Positions 58,152 through 64,000 of a DNA stretch of 64,000 nucleotides are shown piece by piece. Position 1 is the first letter of the stretch. Each line of letters starts with the position of its first letter. The notes below the pieces were generated by a model. It searched no databases, had not been told where the DNA came from, and worked only from the letters and a program-made list of their open reading frames with translations. The stretch is taken from NCBI RefSeq assembly GCF_907177275.1, contig NZ_CAJSLV010000056.1, forward strand, positions 1 to 64,000. Reading direction: 5' to 3'. The position numbers and the translations under genes were made by a program. This stretch comes from Actinacidiphila cocklensis (lineage in GTDB: Bacteria; Actinomycetota; Actinomycetes; Streptomycetales; Streptomycetaceae).

Positions 58152-59258
58152 ATGGCCGAGGTGCATGCGACTCGCAGGGACCGGCTGCGCGAGCGGTGCG
58201 CGGCGGCAGGGCTGGGTGCCGCGCTGGTGACGCGGCCGGCGAACGTCCGCTATCTGGCGGGCTGCGCGCCGCCGGGCTCCGCGCTGCTGGTCGGCCCCGG
58301 CTCCGAGGACATCCTGGTGCATCTGCGCACGCCGCCTGACGACCAGGGCGAGAGCGGCCCCGACGACCTGCGCTCGACGGTGCTGCCGTCGCCCGACGGC
58401 GACGCGGCCGTGGCGGCGGCGAGCCTGGCGCGGGAGCGGCACGCGGGGTCCCTCGCCGTCGAGGAGCACCACCTGACCGTGGCGCGGCACCGTGCCATCG
58501 GCTCGGTCGCCGACGCCCTGCCGCTGTCCGACCTCGGCGGAGCCGTCGAGCAGCTGCGGCTGGTCAAGGACGAGCACGAGATCGCCGCCCTGCGGATAGC
58601 CGCGGAGATCGCCGACCAGGCGCTCGGCGAGTTGCTGGAGTCGATCCTGGTCGGCCGCACCGAGCGGCACCTCGCGCTGGAGCTGGAGCGGCGGCTGGTC
58701 GACCACGGCGCCGACAGCGCGGCCTTCCCCACCTCGGTGGGCACCGGGCCGCACTCCGGCACCGCACGCCATGTGCCGACCGACCGGCGGGTCGAGGAGG
58801 GCGACTTCCTCACTGTCCGTCTCGGCGCGTGCTACCGCGGTTACCGCTGCGAGGTGGGCCGCACCTTCGTGATCGGTACGGCTCCGGCCGGCTGGCAGAT
58901 CGATCTGTACGACCTGGTCTTCAACGCCCAGCGGGCCGGCCGCGAGGCCCTGGCACCCGGTGTGGCCTGCCGCGACGTCGACCGGGTGACCCGCCAGCCG
59001 CTGGTCGCCGCGGGGCATGCGGACGGTGTCGCGCAGTGGTCGGGGCACGGTGTGGGCCTGGAAATCGACGAGGACCCTCAGTTGTCACCTGCGGCCATGG
59101 GTAAACTGGACGCTTGCGTGCCGGTCACCGTCGAACCGGGGGTCCACCTTCCGGGCCGCGGCGGCGTCCGCATCGACGACACACTCGTCGTACGCCCCCT
59201 GGCGGACGGCGGGCCCGAGCTACTCACCATCACGACCAAGGAACTCCTCGCCCTGTGA
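58152..59258 (+). CDS. M24-family (aminopeptidase P/prolidase-like) protein with altered metal ligands
   Basis: 368 residues. N-terminal creatinase-like domain (about 1-130), then the pita-bread fold with SVGTGPHSGTARHVPTDR, EGDFLTVRLGACYRGYRCEVGRTFVIG, SGHGVGLEIDEDPQL and VTVEPGVHLPGRGGVRIDDTLVV. The GHGxG His and VEPG Glu remain, but the canonical Asp ligands are Arg (TVRLG) and Glu (CEVGR), and the last Glu is Asp (RIDD). Its activity is therefore uncertain. It lies 54 bp before efp. TAAGCT ends 6 nt before ATG 58152. Confidence 0.85.
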   Translation: MAEVHATRRDRLRERCAAAGLGAALVTRPANVRYLAGCAPPGSALLVGPGSEDILVHLRTPPDDQGESGPDDLRSTVLPSPDGDAAVAAASLARERHAGSLAVEEHHLTVARHRAIGSVADALPLSDLGGAVEQLRLVKDEHEIAALRIAAEIADQALGELLESILVGRTERHLALELERRLVDHGADSAAFPTSVGTGPHSGTARHVPTDRRVEEGDFLTVRLGACYRGYRCEVGRTFVIGTAPAGWQIDLYDLVFNAQRAGREALAPGVACRDVDRVTRQPLVAAGHADGVAQWSGHGVGLEIDEDPQLSPAAMGKLDACVPVTVEPGVHLPGRGGVRIDDTLVVRPLADGGPELLTITTKELLAL

Positions 59259-59312
59259 CGGGCGCGGGTCTCCGCGGTCCCCGAAGCAGCACTTTCAGGA
59301 GATTCCGCAACC

Positions 59313-59879
59313 GTGGCCACCACGAACGACCTCAAGAACGGCCTCGTGCTCAAGCTCGACAGCGGCCAGCTCTGGACCGTAGTCGAGTTCCAGCACGTCA
59401 AGCCCGGCAAGGGCCCCGCCTTCGTGCGCACCAAGCTGAAGCACGTGCTCTCCGGGAAGGTCGTCGACAAGACCTTCAACGCGGGTGTGAAGGTCGAGAC
59501 CGCCAACGTCGACAAGCGCGGCATGCAGTTCTCCTACAAGGACGGCAGCGACTTCGTCTTCATGGACACCGAGACCTACGACCAGATCACGGTCACCCCC
59601 GAGGTCGTCGGTGACGCTGCGAACTACCTGCTCGAGGGCTTCGAGGCGGTCGTCGCGATGTACGAGGGCTCGCCGCTGTACATCGAGCTGCCTGCCTCCG
59701 TCGAGCTGGTCATCGAGTACACCGAGCCCGGCGTGCAGGGCGACCGCTCCACCGGCGGCTCCAAGCCGGCCCGCCTGGAGACCGGCTACGAGATCGGCGT
59801 CCCGCTGTTCATCACCACGGGTGAAAAGGTGAAGGTCGACACCCGTACGGGCGACTACCTCGGCCGGGTGAACAGCTAA
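59313..59879 (+). CDS. efp: Translation elongation factor P
   Basis: 188 residues, three-domain EF-P. The tip loop is [18 protein letters not shown], with Lys at the tip position, the form found in actinobacteria, and the family start [21 protein letters not shown]. Ends [12 protein letters not shown] rescues ribosomes stalled at polyproline runs, which are common here (for example MltG and SecD). GTG 59313 follows CAGGAG. Confidence 0.97.
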   Translation: MATTNDLKNGLVLKLDSGQLWTVVEFQHVKPGKGPAFVRTKLKHVLSGKVVDKTFNAGVKVETANVDKRGMQFSYKDGSDFVFMDTETYDQITVTPEVVGDAANYLLEGFEAVVAMYEGSPLYIELPASVELVIEYTEPGVQGDRSTGGSKPARLETGYEIGVPLFITTGEKVKVDTRTGDYLGRVNS

Positions 59880-59881
59880 CC

Positions 59882-60307
59882 GTGGCTGCCCGGAACAAGG
59901 CCCGAAAGCGCGCCTTCCAGATCCTCTTCGAGGCGGATCAGCGGGGTGCAGACCCGGTGACCGTCATGGCGGACTGGATCCGGCTCGCCCGGACCGACGA
60001 CCGGCAGCCGCCGGTCACCGAGTACACGATGCAGCTGGTCGAGGGGTACGCGGCACACGCCGAGCCGATCGACGACCTGCTGTCCGCGCACGCGGTGGGC
60101 TGGACGCTGGACCGCATGCCGGTCGTGGACCGCAACGTGCTGCGGCTCGGCGCGTACGAGCTGATCTGGGAGGACGACGTCCCGGACGCCGTCGTGCTGG
60201 ACGAGGCGGTGCAGCTCGCCAAGGAGTTCTCCACCGACGAGTCCCCGTCGTTCGTCAACGGCCTGCTCGGCCGGCTCATGGAGCTGAAGCCGACGCTGCC
60301 GCGCTAG
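59882..60307 (+). CDS. nusB: Transcription antitermination factor NusB
   Basis: 141 residues, all helical. Starts MAARNKARKRAFQILFEADQRG; core VDRNVLRLGAYELIWEDDVPDAVVLDEAVQLAKEFSTDESPSFVNGLLGRL is diagnostic. With NusE it binds boxA in rRNA leaders. GTG 59882 lies 2 bp after the efp stop, so efp and nusB form one unit. Confidence 0.96.
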   Translation: MAARNKARKRAFQILFEADQRGADPVTVMADWIRLARTDDRQPPVTEYTMQLVEGYAAHAEPIDDLLSAHAVGWTLDRMPVVDRNVLRLGAYELIWEDDVPDAVVLDEAVQLAKEFSTDESPSFVNGLLGRLMELKPTLPR

Positions 60308-60320
60308 GCACACTGCCCTG

Positions 60321-60368
60321 ACCAGGCCCGACAGCAGAAGGTGAACAATATTCTGCTTCGGGCCTGGT
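60321..60368 (+). terminator. 18-bp hairpin with one bulge after nusB
   Basis: ACCAGGCCCGA (60321-60331), bulged C, AGCAGAA (60333-60339), 11-nt A-rich loop, then TTCTGCT (60351-60357) and TCGGGCCTGGT (60358-60368). It starts 14 bp after the nusB stop; TAGATT at 60389-60394 follows and may start the PLP gene. Confidence 0.75.
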
Positions 60369-60401
60369 GCCTGCCGCGGGTCCTGGCCTAGATTCCGCCG
60401 C

Positions 60402-61859
60402 ATGGAAGAAGCGGCAGGCCCCGGCGCCGACGACACGATCCTGGCCCGCCTCGACCGGCTGCGGGCCGCCGACCTGCCGGTGCACGGCGGCCGCACGATG
60501 GCGTACGTCTACGACTCCGGGCTCGCCGGCCTCGACGATCTCGCCGCCAGGGCGCAGGCCGCCTTCGCGGGCGTCAACGGCCTGGACATGACCGCCTTCC
60601 CCAGCGTCGTCACCCTCGAGAACGACGTCGTGCGGCAGGCCGCCGATCTGCTCGGCGGCGGCCCCGCCACCGCGGGCACCTTCACCAGCGGCGGCACCGA
60701 GAGCTGCCTGCTGGCCGTCCTGACCGCCCGCGAGCACGCCGCCAGGACCCGCGGGGTCACCGCACCCGAGATCGTCCTGCCGCAGACCGCGCACGCCGCC
60801 TTCCACAAGGCCGCCGCGCTCTTCGGGCTCACCCCCGTCACCGTCCCCGTCGACCCCGGCACCTTCCGGGTACGGCCGCAGGACGTCGCCGCCGCCCTCA
60901 CCCCGCGCACCGCCCTCGTGGTGGCCTCCGCGCCCTCCTACGCGCACGGCGTCGTCGACCCGGTCCCGGAGGTCGCCGCGGCCGCCGCCGAGCGGGACGT
61001 GCTGTGCCACGTCGACGCCTGCATCGGCGGCTGGTACCTGGGGCACCGCAGGCTCGCCGACGGCATCGCACCGCCGCCGCCCTTCGACCTGGCGGTACCC
61101 GGCGTCAGCTCGCTCTCCGTCGACCTGCACAAATACGGCTACACCCCCAAGGGCGCCTCCGTGCTGCTCTTCCGGGACGCCGAGCTGCGCCGCCACGGCT
61201 GGTTCGCGCACGCCTCCTGGCCCGGCTACCCGGTGGTCAACGCGACGCTCCAGGGCACCAAGTCCGCCGGGCCGCTCGCCGCGGCCTGGGCGGTGCTGCA
61301 GCGCGTCGGCACCGCCGGATACGCCGAGCTGGCCCGCCGGGTGCACGAGGCGACCGCGCTGCTGGTGGACGGCATCGGGCGGATCGACGGCCTGCGGGTG
61401 CTCGGCGCCCCCGACGCGTCCCTGGTCGCGGTCGCCGCCGACGACCCGGGGCCCGACCCCTTCGTGGTCGCCGACGAGATGCGGCTGCGCGGCTGGTACC
61501 TCCAGCCGCAGCCCGCCTTCGCCGGGTCGCCGGCGAACCTGCACCTGACGGTGACCGCGGCGGTCGCGGACCCGGCCCGTATCGCCGAACTGCTGGCCGA
61601 ACTCGCCGCCGCCGTGCAGCGGGCGCGCGCGCTCGGCCCCGCCACCGTCGACCCGGGCATCGCGGAGGTGGCCGCCGCCCTCGACCCCGCCACCCTCGGC
61701 CCCGCGGAGGTCGCACTCGCCCTCGAGGTCGCCGGGGTGGGCGCCGACGGCAGCCTGCCGCAGCGGATGGCGCCGGTGCTCGCGGTGCTCCAGGCGCTTC
61801 CGGCGCCGCTGACCGAACGGCTGCTGCCCGAGGTGATCTCCCGGCTCTACGCCGGCTGA
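60402..61859 (+). CDS. PLP-dependent lyase/decarboxylase, sphingosine-1-phosphate-lyase-like
   Basis: 485 residues, fold-type I. Seen: GTFTSGGTESCLLAVLTARE, PQTAHAAFHKAA, VVASAPSYAHGVVDPVPEVA, CHVDACIGGWYL, the Schiff-base Lys in SLSVDLHKYGYTPKGASVLL, and WFAHASWPGYPVVNATLQGTKSAGPLA. This pattern is shared by sphingosine-1-phosphate lyases and some amino-acid decarboxylases; the substrate is unknown. TAGATT ends 7 nt before ATG 60402, implying a leaderless start. The C-terminal 90 residues are an Ala-rich extra helix bundle. Confidence 0.85.
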   Translation: MEEAAGPGADDTILARLDRLRAADLPVHGGRTMAYVYDSGLAGLDDLAARAQAAFAGVNGLDMTAFPSVVTLENDVVRQAADLLGGGPATAGTFTSGGTESCLLAVLTAREHAARTRGVTAPEIVLPQTAHAAFHKAAALFGLTPVTVPVDPGTFRVRPQDVAAALTPRTALVVASAPSYAHGVVDPVPEVAAAAAERDVLCHVDACIGGWYLGHRRLADGIAPPPPFDLAVPGVSSLSVDLHKYGYTPKGASVLLFRDAELRRHGWFAHASWPGYPVVNATLQGTKSAGPLAAAWAVLQRVGTAGYAELARRVHEATALLVDGIGRIDGLRVLGAPDASLVAVAADDPGPDPFVVADEMRLRGWYLQPQPAFAGSPANLHLTVTAAVADPARIAELLAELAAAVQRARALGPATVDPGIAEVAAALDPATLGPAEVALALEVAGVGADGSLPQRMAPVLAVLQALPAPLTERLLPEVISRLYAG

Positions 61860-61981
61860 GCCGCACGGGCCGCAACCGAAAACCGGGTGCCGCCGCCCGC
61901 GCCCCTCCGATACGCTCCCCGTGGAATCGCGCGCCGACGACACCGTGTGGCGCGCGCGTTGACGAGTGAGGGGAGCCGGCC

Positions 61982-62086
61982 GTGCGCGAGCGCACCGCTG
62001 TTGTCGTCCCCCCGTCACGGCACAAGGTGATTCTGGTGTCTTCGCGCCTCCGGCGCCGGCTGCGCGGCCGGCCCCGGACCCCCTGA
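61982..62086 (+). CDS. Candidate 34-residue leader peptide before the EF-G paralogue
   Basis: GTG at 61982 with a strong GAGGGGAG six bases upstream opens a 34-codon frame that stops at 62084. It encodes a basic peptide with VVVPPSRHK and SRLRRRLRGRPR stretches. A -10-like TACGCT lies at 61911-61916. Around it are three inverted repeats: GCGCGCC/GGCGCGC (61929-61935, 61949-61955), GCCGGC/GCCGGC (62055-62060, 62067-62072) and CCGGC/GCCGG (62106-62110, 62116-62120); the last two could compete. The layout suggests translation-coupled attenuation; the peptide itself may have no other function. Confidence 0.5.
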   Translation: MRERTAVVVPPSRHKVILVSSRLRRRLRGRPRTP

Positions 62087-62190
62087 CGCACCCCTGTCCC
62101 GACCGCCGGCCCGCTGCCGGTGCCAGGAGCCCGGTGCGCCCGGGGAATCGCGCCCGCCCTTTTCCCTGATCACCCGAAAGGCTCAGGGCC

Positions 62191-64000
62191 GTGCGCAGCA
62201 CCCACGACCGCCAGACCGCCAACCCGCTCGCCGCCGTCCGCAACCTCGGCATCCTCGCCCATGTGGACGCGGGCAAGACCACCGTCACCGAGCGGGTCCT
62301 CTACCTCACCGGCGCCACCCACAAGCGCGGTGAGGTCCACGACGGCACGACCGTCACCGACTTCGACCCGCAGGAGCGCGACCGTGGCATCACCATCTTC
62401 GCGGCAGCCGTCAGCTGCGACTGGGACGGCCACCGCATCAACCTGATCGACACACCCGGGCACATCGACTTCGCCGACGAGGTCGAGCGCTCGCTGCGGG
62501 TCCTCGACGGCGCCGTCGCCGTCTTCGACGCCGTCGCGGGCGTCGAACCGCAGAGCGAGTCGGTGTGGCGCCAGGCCGACCGCCACGGCGTCCCGCGGAT
62601 CGCCTTCGTCAACAAGCTGGACCGGGCAGGCGCCGACCTCGACACCGCGGTCGACTCCATCCGGCGGCGGCTGCACACCGTACCGCTGGTGGTGCAGCTG
62701 CCGATCGGGCGCGAGGACGGCTTCACCGGCGTGGTCGACCTGCTCGCGATGCGCGCGCTGGTCTGGGCCGACGGCGCCGACACGTACGCCGAGAGCGACG
62801 TGCCCGGCGACCTGCTGGCCGAGGCGCGGCGCCGCCGCCGGCTGCTGGAGGAGGCGGTGGCGGAGCTGCACCCTGCCGTGCTGGAGGAGTTCTGCACCGG
62901 CGCCCCGGTGGGCGCGGCGACGCTGGCCGCGGCACTGCGCGACCTCACCCGCAGCGGTGAGGCCGTGGTGGTGCTGTGCGGCTCCGCCTACCGCAACCGC
63001 GGTGTCGAGCCGCTGCTCGACGCCGTCACCGCCTACCTGCCGTCGCCGCTTGACGTCCCGGCGGTACGCGGCACGGACGGCGACCTGCCCGTGGAACGGC
63101 CCGCCGACCCGGCGGCGCCCTTCGCCGGGCTGGTGTTCAAGGTCAGCGCGACCGCCACCGGGCGGCTGACGTACCTGCGGATCTACTCGGGAACGCTGCG
63201 GAAGGGGGACACGGTGCTGGACGCGGGAACAGGCAGGAACGAACGGATCGGCCGCATCCTGCGGGTCCAGGCCGACCGGCACGCGGAAATGGACAACGCC
63301 GTCGCCGGCGACATCGTCGCCGTCGTCGGACCCAAGGCCGCGCGGGCCGGCGCGACGCTCTGCACGCCGGGCGCCCCGCTGGTGCTGGAACCGCCGGTGG
63401 TGGCCGCGCCCGTGGTCGCCATGGCGGTCGAGGCCGGCCGCAACGCCGACACCGAGCGGCTGGTCGCCGCGCTGGCCCGGCTGGTCGAGGAGGACCCCTC
63501 GCTCGCGGTGCGCACCGACCGGGAGACCGGCCAGCTGGTGCTCGCCGGCATGGGCGAACTCCACCTGGAGGTCGCGGTGGAGAAGATCCGCCGCGCCCAC
63601 GGCCTGGAGGTCGCGGTCGGCCGCCCGCAGGTCGCCTACCGGGAGACCGTGCTGCGCGGGGTGACCGGCCACGTCCACCGGCACATCAAGCAGGACGGCG
63701 GCGCCGGGCAGTTCGCACATGTCGTGATCGACGTGCAGCCGGGAGAGGAGGAGTTCGTGTTCGCGTCCACCGTGACCGGCGGGCGGGTGCCGCGCGAGTA
63801 CGTGCGGGCGGTCGAGGACGGCTGCCGCGACGCGCTCGTCGAGGGTCCGCTCGGCGGCCACCCGGTGACCGGGCTGCGGGTGACCCTCACCGACGGGGCG
63901 ACGCACCCGAAGGACTCCTCGGAGATGGCCTTCCGCACGGCGGGCCGCTTCGCCCTCCGGGAGGCGCTGCGGGCGTGCGCGATGCAGCTGCTGGAACCGG
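62191..64000 (+). CDS. EF-G paralogue (FusA2-like translational GTPase), 3' end outside window
   Basis: About 603 residues are visible. All G motifs are canonical: [14 protein letters not shown], the switch [18 protein letters not shown] and [10 protein letters not shown]. Domain IV has [28 protein letters not shown] and [17 protein letters not shown]. It is not the str-operon fusA but a second, actinobacterial EF-G-type GTPase; ribosome-protection proteins of the TetM/OtrA kind are relatives. GTG 62191 is used, with GAAAGG upstream. It is preceded by a probable leader peptide, implying regulation by translational stress. Confidence 0.88.
   Translation, partial: MRSTHDRQTANPLAAVRNLGILAHVDAGKTTVTERVLYLTGATHKRGEVHDGTTVTDFDPQERDRGITIFAAAVSCDWDGHRINLIDTPGHIDFADEVERSLRVLDGAVAVFDAVAGVEPQSESVWRQADRHGVPRIAFVNKLDRAGADLDTAVDSIRRRLHTVPLVVQLPIGREDGFTGVVDLLAMRALVWADGADTYAESDVPGDLLAEARRRRRLLEEAVAELHPAVLEEFCTGAPVGAATLAAALRDLTRSGEAVVVLCGSAYRNRGVEPLLDAVTAYLPSPLDVPAVRGTDGDLPVERPADPAAPFAGLVFKVSATATGRLTYLRIYSGTLRKGDTVLDAGTGRNERIGRILRVQADRHAEMDNAVAGDIVAVVGPKAARAGATLCTPGAPLVLEPPVVAAPVVAMAVEAGRNADTERLVAALARLVEEDPSLAVRTDRETGQLVLAGMGELHLEVAVEKIRRAHGLEVAVGRPQVAYRETVLRGVTGHVHRHIKQDGGAGQFAHVVIDVQPGEEEFVFASTVTGGRVPREYVRAVEDGCRDALVEGPLGGHPVTGLRVTLTDGATHPKDSSEMAFRTAGRFALREALRACAMQLLEP

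Noticed and set aside
62191..64000. Main fusA elongation factor
   Set aside because: No str-operon neighbours (rpsL, rpsG, tuf) are present, and the surroundings suggest a second EF-G-type gene.

Overview
This is 64 kb of a very GC-rich, gene-dense chromosome from a sporulating actinomycete, almost certainly Streptomyces or a close relative in the Streptomycetaceae. The grounds are codon use with G or C at nearly every third position, many GTG and some TTG starts, four-base stop/start overlaps, the sporulation gene ssgB, phosphatidylinositol mannoside genes, and an order running ssgB - thrS - pgsA/pimA - pdxST - ruvCAB - secDF - relA - hisS - rpsD - alaS - aro - efp - nusB. This is core chromosome: I see no insertion sequence, prophage, CRISPR array or rRNA. 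Seven tRNA genes are present.

Layout. 1-9.2 kb: end of a phosphotransferase gene, a zinc-ribbon gene, a minus-strand tRNA block (Gly-GCC, Cys-GCA, three Val-GAC), pabB-pabC, a tandem GNAT gene, a DsbA-like protein, small membrane proteins, a CGNR regulator, ssgB, and two identical tRNA-Val(CAC) genes. 9.2-13.0 kb: a signalling island with a single-domain response regulator (possibly fused in frame to an upstream helix-turn-helix-like segment), a divergent CHASE3 histidine kinase, and a receiver-PP2C phosphatase. 13.1-20.6 kb: thrS, a potassium-channel-like protein, a HIT protein, an unknown membrane protein and a divergent EF-G-like protein. 20.9-24.2 kb: phosphatidylinositol phosphate synthase, acyltransferase and mannosyltransferase. 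24.4-36.2 kb: pdxS-pdxT, YebC, ruvC-ruvA-ruvB, yajC-secD-secF, apt, relA. 36.3-43.8 kb: a DUF349 protein, a membrane cyclophilin, a glyoxalase-II-like hydrolase, hisS, a VKOR-type protein, rarA and a DUF2470 protein. 43.8-56.9 kb: rpsD behind a DtxR/DmdR-type iron box, a STAND ATPase, two small membrane genes, alaS, ruvX, mltG and a tightly overlapped aroE-aroC-aroK-aroB-aroQ cluster. 57-64 kb: a P-loop kinase-like gene, an M24-family protein, efp, nusB, a PLP enzyme, and a second EF-G paralogue (cut by the window end) behind a leader peptide.

How the genes fit together. The aro genes supply chorismate by the shikimate route, and pabB-pabC take chorismate to p-aminobenzoate for folate. pgsA, the acyltransferase and pimA build phosphatidylinositol mannosides. 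pdxST make pyridoxal phosphate. ruvCAB resolve Holliday junctions. yajC-secDF support protein export; apt and relA link purine salvage to the stringent response. Translation genes recur throughout: thrS, hisS, alaS, rpsD, efp, tRNAs and two EF-G paralogues.

Most worth following up: the leader peptide and hairpins ahead of the second EF-G paralogue; the iron box between a DUF2470 gene and rpsD; the possible HTH-receiver fusion with its divergent-promoter palindrome; an AT-rich, odd-codon patch inside ruvB; a recurring -10 motif 6-7 nt before start codons, suggesting leaderless genes; and two proteins with altered catalytic motifs (EF-G-like at 18.4 kb, M24-like at 58.2 kb).
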